Notes under the pieces: model-generated
What the model saw: only the letters and a program-made list of their open reading frames with translations
Database searches by the model: none
What the model was told of the DNA's origin: nothing
In this document: piece after piece, positions 8,938 to 17,328 of the stretch
How positions within the stretch are numbered: the stretch's first letter is position 1
Layout: every line of letters begins with the position of its first letter
DNA from: an uncultured Clostridia bacterium
GTDB lineage: Bacteria > Bacillota > Clostridia > Oscillospirales > Acutalibacteraceae
Reading direction: 5' to 3'
Assembly (NCBI GenBank): GCA_947585745.1
Contig: CANPXF010000005.1
Location: forward strand, 39,737 to 103,736
Length of the DNA: 64,000 bases
Program-made: the position numbers and the translations under genes

Positions 8938-10299
8938 TCAGTTTTTAAGCGATTGAAGCGGTGCGGGAAGCCGTCCGCCTCTGTTTATAAATTTGCTCGG
9001 GTCGCCCTCTCTTATCGGCATAACGGGCCCAGTTCCCAAAAGACCGCCAAAGCTGAGTTCATCTCCTGCTTTTTTCCCGATAGCGGGGATAAGGCGGACT
9101 GCTGTAGTTTTGGAATTTACCATACCAATCGCCGCCTCATCAGCTATTATCGCCGAAATTGTTTCGGGAGTAATATCACCGGGGACAACAATCATATCGA
9201 GCCCCACAGAGCAAACGGCAGTCATACATTCAAGCTTGGTAATATCGAGCGTTCCTCTTTTGGCGGCGGCAATCATACCCGCGTCCTCGCTTACGGGAAT
9301 AAACGCGCCCGAAAGTCCGCCAACGTGCGACGAGGCCATAACACCGCCCTTTTTAACAGCGTCATTTAAAAGCGCAAGCGCCGCGGTAGTTCCGTGGCAT
9401 CCACAGCTTTCGAGTCCCATTTCCTCAAGAATATATGCTACGCTGTCGCCGACCGCGGGAGTGGGAGCGAGGGAGAGGTCAACAATTCCGAATGGAACGC
9501 AAAGTCTTTTTGATGCTTCTCTCGCAACTAACTGTCCCATTCTTGTTATTTTAAACGCGGTCTTTTTAATCATATCCGCAATTTCGTCTATACTCTTATC
9601 TGCGCCGTCTTTAGCCAAAACGGCTCTTACAACGCCGGGACCCGAAACGCCTACGTTTATTACGCAGTCCGCCTCGCCCGTACCGTGAAAAGCTCCTGCC
9701 ATAAACGGATTATCCTCGGGAGCGTTGCAGAAAACTACAAGCTTTGCCGCTCCGATGCAATCCCTGTCTGCGGTTTTTTCCGCGGTGAGTTTTACGATTT
9801 TACCCATCATTTTAACCGCGTCCATATTAAGTCCTGCTTTTGTTGAACCAATGTTAACAGAGGAGCAAACTCTTTCGGTTTGGTCCAAAGCCTCAGGTAT
9901 ACTGTCAATTACAGCGTAATCTCCCGATGAAAAGCCCTTTTGAACCAAAGCGGAGTAACCGCCGATAAAGTTAACGCCGAGGTTATGAGCCGCTTTGTCG
10001 AGAGCCTTTGCGAATTTTACAACATTTTTACTCTGGCACGGAGCCGCAATCATACCTATAGGGCTGACGGAAATTCTTTTGTTTATAATAGGAATACCGT
10101 ACTGCTTTTCTATATCTTCTCCTGTTTTGACGAGGTCCTGAGCGTATCTGCAAACCTTATCGTAAACCTTACCGCTCGCTTTATCAATATTCTCGTCCAT
10201 ACAGTCGAGCAACGAAATACCCATTGTAATTGTTCTTACGTCAAGGTTTTCGTTATCTATCATATTAATTGTTTCAAGAATATCTTTTGTTTCCAACAT
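8938..10299 (-). CDS. PFL-family protein, UPF0210 (DUF711)
   Basis: A 453-residue protein of the UPF0210 (DUF711) family, full length. It has a helical N-terminus, then [14 protein letters not shown] and Gly-rich segments such as [20 protein letters not shown], typical of this family, whose fold resembles pyruvate-formate-lyase-type barrels. The enzymatic role is not established. It almost always sits downstream of an ACT-domain UPF0237 protein, as here (20 bases after it), which suggests ligand-controlled activity. Unusually, the V-ATPase genes follow only 15 bases later. Confidence 0.9.
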   Translation of the reverse strand: MLETKDILETINMIDNENLDVRTITMGISLLDCMDENIDKASGKVYDKVCRYAQDLVKTGEDIEKQYGIPIINKRISVSPIGMIAAPCQSKNVVKFAKALDKAAHNLGVNFIGGYSALVQKGFSSGDYAVIDSIPEALDQTERVCSSVNIGSTKAGLNMDAVKMMGKIVKLTAEKTADRDCIGAAKLVVFCNAPEDNPFMAGAFHGTGEADCVINVGVSGPGVVRAVLAKDGADKSIDEIADMIKKTAFKITRMGQLVAREASKRLCVPFGIVDLSLAPTPAVGDSVAYILEEMGLESCGCHGTTAALALLNDAVKKGGVMASSHVGGLSGAFIPVSEDAGMIAAAKRGTLDITKLECMTAVCSVGLDMIVVPGDITPETISAIIADEAAIGMVNSKTTAVRLIPAIGKKAGDELSFGGLLGTGPVMPIREGDPSKFINRGGRLPAPLQSLKN

Positions 10300-10319
10300 A
10301 ACGGTTTAATCCTCTCAAC

Positions 10320-10586
10320 TCAAATCTTATGCATACTGTTAAAGATGTCCTCGTGCATAACGTGGATTTTGGTACAGGTTTCTTCTCCTACCTTATCGAG
10401 TTTTTCTCTTAAAACGTCAAGTCCCATACTCTTATCAATTTCAACCATCATTGTCATAGCGAACATATCCTTCAAAACGCTCTGCGTAACCTCGACAATG
10501 TTAACATCAGCGTCAGCGCAGGCGGTAGATACTTTAGCAAGTATACCGACAGAGTCCTTGCCTATTACCGTAATAATCGCTTTCAT
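10320..10586 (-). CDS. ACT-domain protein, UPF0237
   Basis: An 88-residue single ACT domain: MKAIITVIGKDSVGILAKVS, then NIVEVTQSVLKDMFAMTMMVE. ACT domains bind amino acids or similar small ligands and regulate partner proteins. A TTG start at 10601 is possible in frame, but it would place the GGGAGGA ribosome site inside the gene. The ATG at 10586 follows that site by about 6 bases and gives the usual family start, so it is used here. It is the first gene after the promoter at 10695-10723 and probably heads the operon with UPF0210. Confidence 0.92.
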   Translation of the reverse strand: MKAIITVIGKDSVGILAKVSTACADADVNIVEVTQSVLKDMFAMTMMVEIDKSMGLDVLREKLDKVGEETCTKIHVMHEDIFNSMHKI

Positions 10587-10694
10587 TTTTTGTCCTCCCA
10601 ATAAAAGTTTTTGAGGATATTTATAAGCTTAGCTTAAATTGCTAAACCAAAATCTGCGCATATTCTGCGCTTTACTGTATAAATACAACTTATT

Positions 10695-10723
10695 ATTTTA
10701 CTATATTATTTGAATTTTTGCAA
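10695..10723 (-). promoter_or_regulatory. sigma-A-type promoter for the UPF0237-UPF0210 (and V-ATPase) operon
   Basis: On the minus strand TTGCAA (10723-10718) and TAAAAT (10700-10695) are 17 bases apart, about 110 bases upstream of the ATG at 10586. No equally good promoter was seen in the short gaps further down, so it may serve the V-ATPase genes too. Confidence 0.5.
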
Positions 10724-10819
10724 ATTGTTATTGAAAAATATATTTATTGAAAATGTTATAATGTATATTATGTTTGCATATAGGATAGAATTATGATATA
10801 TTTTATCGTAGGTGATATT

Positions 10820-11647
10820 ATGAAGATTATATGTGATACCCACGTTCATTCGGAAAATTCCTTTGACGGTGAAAGCTCTGTTTCAGATATTTGCAACAGC
10901 GCCGTGGAAAAGGGAATAAATACCGTAACGATTACCGACCATATGGAGGCGCCCGAAATTCGTTTCGGCGATAAGAGCATTTATGGAAACGCAAAAAAAA
11001 TGATAGGTAAATCCGTATCCGATGTAGAAGAAACAGCGTCGAAATTTGACGGTAAGGTTAAGCTTTTAAAAGGAATGGAGCTCGGAGAGCCTATGCACTT
11101 TCCAAAGCTGACAAAAAAGGCTTTGGAAATTTCGGATTTTGATTTTATCCTTGCGTCCGTACACAATCTGAAGGATACGGAAGATTTTTACTATCTTGAA
11201 TACACCGAAGAGAATATCGGCAGTTTGCTGAAAAGCTATTTTGAGGAGCTTTTGGATACTGCGTTAAACGCTGATTTTGACAGCCTTGCCCATTTAACGT
11301 ATCCTCTGCGCTATATTTATGAGAGAACGGATATAAAACCCGACCTCGAAAGCTACGGCGAGATAATCGACGCGATTTTTAAAGCTCTTATAAACAGAGA
11401 AAAATCGCTCGAAATTAACACCTCGGGGCTTTTTAAGCCGATAAAAACAACCTTGCCCGATATTAATTTAGTCAGGCGTTTCAAGGAGCTCGGCGGAAAA
11501 TATGTAACAATCGGAAGTGACGCGCACAATTGCAAAGACCTCGGCAAGGGAGTAGAAAAGGGAATTGAGATTGCAAAAATATGCGGTTTTGACCATTACA
11601 CGATTTATGAAAAACGCGAGCCGAAATTGATTGAAATTTGGTATTAA
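10820..11647 (+). CDS. PHP-domain histidinol-phosphatase-like hydrolase (HisJ family)
   Basis: A 275-residue PHP phosphoesterase. It shows the metal-binding pattern of the family: DTHVHSENSFDG at the start, TITDHME, LASVHNLKD, the conserved His in SLAHLTYPLRY, and GSDAHN near the end. The HisJ branch removes phosphate from histidinol phosphate in histidine synthesis; hisH and hisF lie 42 kb away in this window. A start at 10793 is possible, but AGGTGAT lies 5 bases before the ATG at 10820. Other PHP phosphatase roles cannot be ruled out. Confidence 0.82.
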   Translation: MKIICDTHVHSENSFDGESSVSDICNSAVEKGINTVTITDHMEAPEIRFGDKSIYGNAKKMIGKSVSDVEETASKFDGKVKLLKGMELGEPMHFPKLTKKALEISDFDFILASVHNLKDTEDFYYLEYTEENIGSLLKSYFEELLDTALNADFDSLAHLTYPLRYIYERTDIKPDLESYGEIIDAIFKALINREKSLEINTSGLFKPIKTTLPDINLVRRFKELGGKYVTIGSDAHNCKDLGKGVEKGIEIAKICGFDHYTIYEKREPKLIEIWY

Positions 11648-11665
11648 TTAAAAATATTACAATAA

Positions 11666-11700
11666 AAAGGGCAATGAAGCGGAAAGCTCCATTGCCTTTC
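11666..11700. terminator. terminator between the PHP gene and galU (convergent)
   Basis: GGCAATG (70-76) pairs with CATTGCC (11690-11696), with an inner AGC/GCT pairing, A-rich on the left and TTTC then T-rich on the right. It lies between two converging genes, so it may work in both directions. Confidence 0.7.
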
Positions 11701-11794
11701 GTTGTTGCAAAAATTATAGCACTATAAAAAATAATTTTCAAGCAATTTTCAAGCAAATTTTTTAACTTTTAAAAAATAGTCGATTTTATCAAAA

Positions 11795-12676
11795 TTATAG
11801 CTCTTTAGCAAGTTTTTTTATATATTCTTTCAGCTCGTTTTTTGTTTCTGGGTGTTTTAATCCCATATCAATATTAGCTTTAAGAACTCCGAATTTATTG
11901 CCCATATCAAAGCGGTTTCCGACTAATTCAACGGCAGTCATACCCTTTGTAACGGCAATCTCTTTCATAGCGTCGGTAAGCTGAATTTCATTACCCGCGC
12001 CGGGTTTTGTCCTTTCCAAAATCTCGAAAATGTTCGGCGGCAGGACAACTCTGTCCGTAATGGAATAGAGTGATAAAACGTCTTCTTTCCTTTGAGGCTT
12101 TTCAACCATATCCGTACATTTGAAAACATTATCGTGAATATTTTCAACTTTAAGCGAGCCGTATTTATGGATTTCACTTTCCAAAACCTTTGTAACTCCG
12201 AGTACGCCCTCGCCGAACTCGCCGTAAGCGTCAATAAGCTGTTTTATCGCGGGAGTACCGTCGCAGTCTATAACTCCGTCTCCGAAAAGTACCGCGAACG
12301 GTTCGTTACCTACGAAAGCCTTTGCTTTAAGTACGGCGTGGCCTAAGCCTTTCATTTCCTTTTGGCGGATAAATGTAATGTCCGCTAAATTCGCGATTTC
12401 GTGAATTTGTTTTAAAAAATCATCTTTACCGCCTTTTTTAAGCGTAGCTTCAAGCTCCGGCGAATAGTCGAAATGGTCCTCGATAATTCCCTTACCGCGG
12501 TTTGTGATAATCAGAATATCCGTAATTCCCGCGTTTACTGCCTCCTCGACAATGTATTGAATTGTCGGCTTGTCCACAATAGGGAACATTTCCTTTGGCA
12601 TACTTTTTGTCGCGGGGAGTACTCTTGTGCCGAAACCGGCGGCAGGGATAACGGCCTTTCTTATTTTCATATTCAT
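11795..12676 (-). CDS. galU: UTP--glucose-1-phosphate uridylyltransferase
   Basis: Makes UDP-glucose from UTP and glucose 1-phosphate, a precursor for cell-surface glycans. The 293-residue length is normal. The nucleotidyltransferase signature AVIPAAGFGTRVLPATKSMPKEM is at the N-terminus (split here as AVIPAAGFGTR and LPATKSMPKEM). VEKPQ and PGAGNEIQLTDA follow in the expected order. The ATG at 12676 overlaps the stop of the RING gene as ATGA, suggesting coupled translation. A second ATG at 12670 has better spacing from the AGGAGG inside the upstream gene; either may be used. Confidence 0.95.
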   Translation of the reverse strand: MNMKIRKAVIPAAGFGTRVLPATKSMPKEMFPIVDKPTIQYIVEEAVNAGITDILIITNRGKGIIEDHFDYSPELEATLKKGGKDDFLKQIHEIANLADITFIRQKEMKGLGHAVLKAKAFVGNEPFAVLFGDGVIDCDGTPAIKQLIDAYGEFGEGVLGVTKVLESEIHKYGSLKVENIHDNVFKCTDMVEKPQRKEDVLSLYSITDRVVLPPNIFEILERTKPGAGNEIQLTDAMKEIAVTKGMTAVELVGNRFDMGNKFGVLKANIDMGLKHPETKNELKEYIKKLAKEL

Positions 12677-13668
12677 ATTCCTCCTACAACAATGAACGGG
12701 ATAAATTCTATAATAAAGTAAACCGCCAAAAGACTTACCGCTATTGCGGTATTAACTCCTCCGCGCGATTGAATTTCATTATCGGGATTTCCACTTTCAG
12801 CTTTTATTTTAGAAATTTGCTTTTTGCAGTGTTTAAAATACCACCTGTTCGCCTGTATTCCGATGATAATTCTTAAAGCAAGCTGAATGATTGACGAAAG
12901 ATACATAAAGGCAAGTAAAATCTGATTTGTCAGGTTAAGAGAAAAAACACCGTTATAAAGCTCGTTTAAAGCGTTTTGTGAAGTCGAGGCAGAGCTGTAA
13001 TAGCTGTTCATAAATTCAATCATTTTTTGACCCGCGGGGGTACAGTAATGAATATAAAGCTCCGAAGTCCAAAGCAAGAGCATAACCGCGGTAATTATCG
13101 CGCCGATTTTATACATCTTTCGGTATAAAAGGTATCCTCCGCTGAATAAAAACGCGCAAAAGTTAAATCGGCCCTTAGAGAAATTCTTAATATTGTTGAA
13201 TACCCTTATAAAATACGGAGTGTTATTTTGCAAAAATTTTGAAATTTCTCCCGCGGTAACATTTTCTCCCATATCCTCTTCGGGGTTTACTCCCGCCATC
13301 GGGTCGAAAATGTTGTTAAACGGCATACCGTTATTTTGGGTATTATTAAAATTACCGGTGTTTTGCTGATTTTGCATAGAAAGCGGAAATCCGCATTTTC
13401 CGCAGTAAAACATATTTTTAGAATTTTCCGCTTTACATCTCGGACAGATAACGGTATCATTATCGCCGTCTGTTGAATTATCTTCACTTGTATTATAACT
13501 GTCGTTGAAATTAAAGCCCTCGCCGTGTTTATCCGCGTTCGCACAGCGGTTTTGAGTTTCATAACATTCCCTGTGATGAGGAGTTCCGCACTCGGGACAA
13601 ACTACAATATCGTCGCCGTCTTTAAACTGAATATCACATATGGGACATTTTAAATCTTTAAAATCCAT
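12673..13668 (-). CDS. RING-type and zinc-ribbon membrane protein with a DUF2628-like domain
   Basis: A 331-residue protein. Residues 8 to ~45 form a RING-like Cys/His motif (CPICDIQF, CPECGTPHHRECY). A second zinc ribbon follows (ICPRCKAENSKNMFYCGKCG, ~75-97), then a Gln/Asn-rich linker. The second half has DUF2628-type membrane segments, with RFNFCAFLFSGGYLLYRKMYKIG broken by about four helices. Such proteins recur in ruminococci; their function is unknown. It is cotranscribed with galU by a 4-base overlap. Bacterial RING proteins of this type are not known to be ubiquitin ligases. Confidence 0.75.
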   Translation of the reverse strand: MDFKDLKCPICDIQFKDGDDIVVCPECGTPHHRECYETQNRCANADKHGEGFNFNDSYNTSEDNSTDGDNDTVICPRCKAENSKNMFYCGKCGFPLSMQNQQNTGNFNNTQNNGMPFNNIFDPMAGVNPEEDMGENVTAGEISKFLQNNTPYFIRVFNNIKNFSKGRFNFCAFLFSGGYLLYRKMYKIGAIITAVMLLLWTSELYIHYCTPAGQKMIEFMNSYYSSASTSQNALNELYNGVFSLNLTNQILLAFMYLSSIIQLALRIIIGIQANRWYFKHCKKQISKIKAESGNPDNEIQSRGGVNTAIAVSLLAVYFIIEFIPFIVVGGI

Positions 13669-13707
13669 AGATTACTCCCTAAAAGTTATTTAATCTATAT
13701 TTTATCT

Positions 13708-13736
13708 ATAATACCATTATTTACTAAAAAAAGCAA
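13708..13736 (-). promoter_or_regulatory. sigma-A-type promoter for the RING protein-galU operon
   Basis: On the minus strand TTGCTT (13736-13731) is followed after 17 bases by TATTAT (13713-13708), 40 bases before the ATG at 13668. It faces away from the prfB promoter. Confidence 0.6.
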
Positions 13737-13750
13737 ATTTAAAAAGATTA

Positions 13751-13779
13751 TTTACATTATTACGAATATTTGTTATAAT
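13751..13779 (+). promoter_or_regulatory. sigma-A-type promoter for prfB
   Basis: TTTACA (13751-13756) and a consensus TATAAT (13774-13779) are 17 bases apart. Transcription would begin near 13786, leaving a leader of under 30 bases before the ATG at 13814. Confidence 0.75.
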
Positions 13780-13813
13780 TTACCCGGTAATTTTATGAAA
13801 ATGAGGTTCTGTT

Positions 13814-14935
13814 ATGGTTCAGTTTGAAGAACTCCTTTTAAGACTTGAAAATTCCAAACCCGATATTGACGATTTATCAGACGCTTTGGGTTTGAAATCA
13901 ATGTTATCCGAAATACAACAGCTTGAATTAAAGGCTACCGAGCCGGGCTTTTGGGACGACGTTGAAAAATCGCAGTCCGTATTACAAAAGACAGGAGCGC
14001 TTAAAGGCGTTGTAGAGGAATATAATAAGCTTGTTGAACATTACGACGACGCAAAAACATTAATTGAGCTTGCTAACGAGGAAGAGGACGAGGGACTTTA
14101 TGATGACGCGTTATCGGAGGTTGAGTCTGTTGAATCGGAGCTTGCTAAGCAAAAGCTGAAAACCCTTTTAACAGGTGAATACGATAAGAATAACGCAATT
14201 CTCACTTTTCACGCGGGTTCAGGCGGAACAGAGGCGCAGGATTGGGCAGAAATGCTCTTTCGTATGTATACACGATGGGCGGCTGACCACGATTTCAAGG
14301 TTAAAACCGTCGATTATCTTGACGGTGACGAGGCGGGATTAAAATCCGCGGTACTTCTTATCGAGGGCGAAAATGCCTACGGCTATCTCAAAAGCGAGGC
14401 AGGAGTCCACCGCCTTGTCAGAGTATCTCCGTTTGACTCACAGGGAAGACGCCACACGAGCTTTGCCTCACTTGAAGTTATGCCCGAAATAGACGATGAT
14501 ATTCACATCGAAATAAACCCTGAGGACATTAAAATGGACGTTTACCGCGCGAGCGGAGCGGGCGGACAGAAAGTTAACAAAACCTCGTCCGCCGTACGCC
14601 TTACTCATATTCCTACGGGAATTGTCGTAGCAAGTCAGGTCGAGCGCAGTCAGTATCAAAACCGAGATGTTGCTATGAAAATGCTTGCCTCAAAGCTGAT
14701 GGAGATAAAAGAACGAGAACACCTCGACAAAATTGAGGATATTAAGGGCGTGCAAAAGGAAATAACCTGGGGAAGCCAGATTCGCTCCTATGTGTTTATG
14801 CCGTACACAATGGTAAAGGACCACAGAACATCCTTTGAAACAGGAAATGTTGAAAAGGTGATGGACGGTGACCTTGACGGATTTATAAACGCCTACTTAA
14901 AAGCGCTTAGTACAGGAACTCTTGAAAATAACTAA
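13814..14935 (+). CDS. prfB: peptide chain release factor 2, uninterrupted reading frame
   Basis: Release factor 2 ends translation at UGA and UAA. The 373 residues include the stop-codon-reading tripeptide Ser-Pro-Phe at 205-207 (RF1 would have PxT) and the catalytic Gly-Gly-Gln at 250-252. Most prfB genes carry an in-frame UGA near codon 25 that must be bypassed by a +1 frameshift. Here the corresponding stretch (GACGCTTTGGGTTTGAAATC) has no in-frame stop, and the frame runs straight from ATG to the end. GAGGTT lies about 6 bases before the ATG. It is followed by a terminator and appears monocistronic. Confidence 0.96.
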   Translation: MVQFEELLLRLENSKPDIDDLSDALGLKSMLSEIQQLELKATEPGFWDDVEKSQSVLQKTGALKGVVEEYNKLVEHYDDAKTLIELANEEEDEGLYDDALSEVESVESELAKQKLKTLLTGEYDKNNAILTFHAGSGGTEAQDWAEMLFRMYTRWAADHDFKVKTVDYLDGDEAGLKSAVLLIEGENAYGYLKSEAGVHRLVRVSPFDSQGRRHTSFASLEVMPEIDDDIHIEINPEDIKMDVYRASGAGGQKVNKTSSAVRLTHIPTGIVVASQVERSQYQNRDVAMKMLASKLMEIKEREHLDKIEDIKGVQKEITWGSQIRSYVFMPYTMVKDHRTSFETGNVEKVMDGDLDGFINAYLKALSTGTLENN

Positions 14936-14939
14936 AAGT

Positions 14940-14973
14940 AAACCGCACTCTGAAAAAAGAGCGCGGTTTTTTT
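14940..14973. terminator. prfB terminator
   Basis: AAACCGC (14940-14946) pairs with GCGGTTT (14963-14969) and CTC with GAG inside, followed by a run of seven T. The converging epimerase gene ends at 14972 within it. Confidence 0.8.
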
Positions 14974-15874
14974 ACGAAAAATTCTTATCTATAAATTCAA
15001 TGTACGGTTTTCTGTTGTATATGCTGTCACGGTTATTTTTATACCAATTATATTCTCTTTTTAACCCCTGCATAAGGGGAAGAGTGTCAGACATAAGCTC
15101 GTTTTGTTTAGTGACGTCAAGTATGTATTCATAATTGTAAAAGCAAAAATAATCTCTTTGTTCATAGCTTTCGGGTACGTTTTTAAATTTAACGTCTTTC
15201 CCGACAGCCTTATAGCAAAGCTCTACCCATTCTCTAACGGTCACGGTATCTTTATTGCCGACATTAAAGATACGGTTTTCAGGGTGTTTATTGAGTATAA
15301 TTTCAATAAATCTGCATAAGTCGCATACATTAAAGAATTGAAGCTTCATATCTTCGTTTTTCGGAAGATAAAAAACTCTGTCTTTTTCCGCACAGTCAAA
15401 AACGAATGCCTCACGGTATAAATTCTCGTAAATTCCGTAAAAATAGGGCGGTCGTAAAATATAGGCGGGAGAAAAATTATCAGTCAAATATTTTTCGGCT
15501 TTAAGCTTGTTTAATCCGTAATCACCCCATATTGAGTTTTTACCGCACGGCTGTTCTTCGGCAAACGGCTGAGAGTTTGTTTCGGGGTAAACTGCGCTTG
15601 AACTTATAAAAATATAATCGTTAAACTCAACACCGGAAGATAAAAGTGTTTTTATATCATATTCGTTATAAGCGGTTATATCAAGAATCACATCGAAATA
15701 TTTGCCTTTCAGCCTGTTTTTCAGCATAGTCCTGTCGCAGTTAATGAGGCTTACTCCGTCAATTTGTTTTCTGCTGTTTCGATTAAGAACATACACTTCG
15801 TGATTTTTCTTAACAAAATGCTCCGCAACGTATTTGCTCACAAATGTTGTACCGCCAGTAACTAAAATTTTCAT
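14972..15874 (-). CDS. NAD(P)-dependent epimerase/dehydratase-like protein (extended SDR)
   Basis: A 300-residue extended short-chain dehydrogenase. The N-terminal nucleotide-binding loop reads MKILVTGGTTFVSKYVAEHF, close to the GGTxFxG variant seen in CSP41-like SDRs. The catalytic region has SSSAVYPET and, further on, the Tyr-X3-Lys of DYGLNKLKAE. LRPPYFYG and NVGNKDTVTVREW are also SDR-like. It probably acts on a nucleotide sugar, but the substrate is not visible. It has an AAGGAGCTTTTATGAA leader, identical to that of the next minus-strand gene at 16430. Confidence 0.8.
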   Translation of the reverse strand: MKILVTGGTTFVSKYVAEHFVKKNHEVYVLNRNSRKQIDGVSLINCDRTMLKNRLKGKYFDVILDITAYNEYDIKTLLSSGVEFNDYIFISSSAVYPETNSQPFAEEQPCGKNSIWGDYGLNKLKAEKYLTDNFSPAYILRPPYFYGIYENLYREAFVFDCAEKDRVFYLPKNEDMKLQFFNVCDLCRFIEIILNKHPENRIFNVGNKDTVTVREWVELCYKAVGKDVKFKNVPESYEQRDYFCFYNYEYILDVTKQNELMSDTLPLMQGLKREYNWYKNNRDSIYNRKPYIEFIDKNFS

Positions 15875-15926
15875 AAAAGCTCCTTTACCGACTGATTTAA
15901 AGCGTTTTATAATATTTCTTCATTTG

Positions 15927-16430
15927 CTATTTTAAATATTTCTCCATTAAAATAAATTTACCTTTGCGCCAATTTGCGTGCCCGACGGTTCTATAATCTA
16001 ATTTTTTATACAGCTTTAACGCGTACGGGTTTTTGCAAAACGCGTCAAGGCGAATTGCCTCAACGCCTTCTTTTAATAATTCATTCTCTATATGTTTCAT
16101 TGTAATTGTACCTATTCCTTTATTTTGAAAATCAGGATGAACGCAAAGTCTATGTATAACTCTGTATTCAGAATTAGGAAACAGCCAATTGCCATTATTA
16201 TATTCATCGTCGCAGTATTTGTTTATTACATAAATAACAGCTATTCTGTTGCAAATTTCTCCAATTTGCAATTCGCCGTTTTCAATGTCTTTTTTTATTA
16301 CTTCCGTATCAGGGTAGACGCTGTCCCATTGAAAAATTTTCAAACTTTCCATAGCCAAAACAGCTGATTGTATTAGTTTATATATTTCATCCAAATTGTT
16401 TTTTTCTGCCTTTTTGTATTGTAAATTCAT
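15927..16430 (-). CDS. GNAT-family N-acetyltransferase
   Basis: A 167-residue GCN5-related acetyltransferase. The acetyl-CoA-binding motif A is HRLCVHPDFQNKGIGTITMK (Q/RxxGxG/A form), followed by VEAIRLDAFCKNPYALKLYK and LDYRTVG, as in the family. The acceptor substrate is unknown. It is upstream of the epimerase by about 50 bases on the same strand and shares its ribosome-site sequence, so the two may be cotranscribed. Confidence 0.88.
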   Translation of the reverse strand: MNLQYKKAEKNNLDEIYKLIQSAVLAMESLKIFQWDSVYPDTEVIKKDIENGELQIGEICNRIAVIYVINKYCDDEYNNGNWLFPNSEYRVIHRLCVHPDFQNKGIGTITMKHIENELLKEGVEAIRLDAFCKNPYALKLYKKLDYRTVGHANWRKGKFILMEKYLK

Positions 16431-16522
16431 AAAAGCTCCTTAATTTAAAGAGTAATCTGTGGCAAATATAAAATTTTGACATAAAATGAATTATTAATAT
16501 AGGGTATTGGCGAGGGGTTGTA

Positions 16523-17320
16523 ATGAAAAGGCTTAAATATCTTAATAATACCTGTCATATTTACGAATGCGGTTGCAAAATTAGTGAAAATAATTCCTGC
16601 AGTCAATGCAATTGTTGCGGGTGTTGTATTAGCTTGCCCGGTCCGCAGGGTGAGCCTGGACCACAGGGGGAGCAAGGACCACAGGGTGAGCAAGGACCAC
16701 AGGGCGAGCAAGGGTCACAGGGCGAACAGGGGTCACAGGGCGAACAGGGACCGCAAGGCGAGCCTGGACCACAGGGCGAACAGGGACCACAGGGCGAACA
16801 GGGACCGCAGGGCGAGCAGGGACCGCAGGGTGAGCAGGGACCGCAAGGCGAACAGGGGCCACAGGGCGAGCAAGGACCGCAGGGAGAACGGGGCAGTATA
16901 ATGGGATATGCGGATTTTTTTGCGTTAATGCCACCTGATAATTCCGATTCGGTAGCTCCCGGTTCAAATGTAAGCTTTCCGCAAGACGGTCCTAAAAGCG
17001 GTAAAGATATTGTAAGGATAAGCGATAATTCCTTTAACTTAACCGAAATAGGAGTATATCAAGTGATTTATGAGGTTCCCATAAAACAGGCGGGCCAGCT
17101 TGTGTTAAGCCTAAATAATACTCCGCTTCCATATACGGTTGTCGGTCGTGAATTAGGAACATCACAAATTGTCGGTATGGCTATTGTGGAAACAACACAG
17201 ATAAATTCAACACTTACAGTTCAAAACCCGTCAGATAATTCTAATGCGTTAATTGTTACTCCGAGTGACGGGGGAACGCAACCCGTTTCCGCGCATTTGA
17301 TTATAAATAGAATTGCTTAA
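16523..17320 (+). CDS. collagen-like surface protein with BclA-type C-terminal domain
   Basis: A 265-residue protein. Residues 1-39 are Cys-rich (nine Cys, including CNCCGCC) and no signal peptide is evident. Residues 40-123 are 28 unbroken Gly-X-Y triplets, mainly GPQGEQ. Residues ~125-265 form a beta-rich domain ([20 protein letters not shown]), like the C-terminal trimerising domain of exosporium proteins such as BclA. Such proteins form collagen-like trimers on spore or cell surfaces. The lack of a signal peptide fits spore-surface assembly from the mother cell, but that is inference. Start chosen at the ATG after GAGGGG. Confidence 0.85.
   Translation: MKRLKYLNNTCHIYECGCKISENNSCSQCNCCGCCISLPGPQGEPGPQGEQGPQGEQGPQGEQGSQGEQGSQGEQGPQGEPGPQGEQGPQGEQGPQGEQGPQGEQGPQGEQGPQGEQGPQGERGSIMGYADFFALMPPDNSDSVAPGSNVSFPQDGPKSGKDIVRISDNSFNLTEIGVYQVIYEVPIKQAGQLVLSLNNTPLPYTVVGRELGTSQIVGMAIVETTQINSTLTVQNPSDNSNALIVTPSDGGTQPVSAHLIINRIA
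16640..16891 (+). repeat. 14 tandem copies of an 18-bp unit encoding Gly-Pro-Gln-Gly-Glu-Gln
   Basis: The unit codes for GPQGEQ with small changes (GEP in units 1 and 7, GSQ in units 5 and 6, GER in unit 14). Wobble bases vary (ccg/cca, ggc/ggt, gag/gaa), so the copies are not fresh duplicates throughout, but adjacent near-identical units could still expand or contract. Confidence 0.95.
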
Positions 17321-17328
17321 TCTTTTTA

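Noticed and set aside
8993..9688. Plus-strand frame of 231 codons opposite UPF0210
   Set aside because: It lies entirely inside the well-recognised UPF0210 gene on the other strand, is Ser/Pro/Ala/Ile-rich in the manner of antisense shadows and has no ribosome site.
9940..10614. Plus-strand frame of 224 codons across the UPF0210/UPF0237 junction
   Set aside because: Runs antisense to two conserved genes and has no start signal.
10731..10762. TTGAAA and TATAAT as a promoter for the PHP gene
   Set aside because: The spacing is 20 bases, or 4 from the second TTGAAA, both outside the useful range; no confident promoter could be assigned.
13874..13905. A programmed frameshift site in prfB
   Set aside because: The expected region has TTTGGGTTTGAAA, which contains TGA only out of frame; the RF2 frame is continuous, so no shift is needed.
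16640..16891. Tandem repeats as a possible CRISPR array
   Set aside because: The unit is 18 bp with no spacers and codes for Gly-X-Y triplets in frame; no cas genes are present.
16584..16901. Plus-strand frame of 105 codons rich in Arg, His, Lys and Asp
   Set aside because: Another frame of the same repeat inside the collagen-like gene; low-complexity by-product.
16629..16967. Minus-strand frame of 112 codons rich in Val, Ala, Pro and Arg across the collagen repeat
   Set aside because: It is a shadow of the 18-bp repeat on the opposite strand, has no ribosome site, and the plus-strand frame is a clear collagen-like protein.
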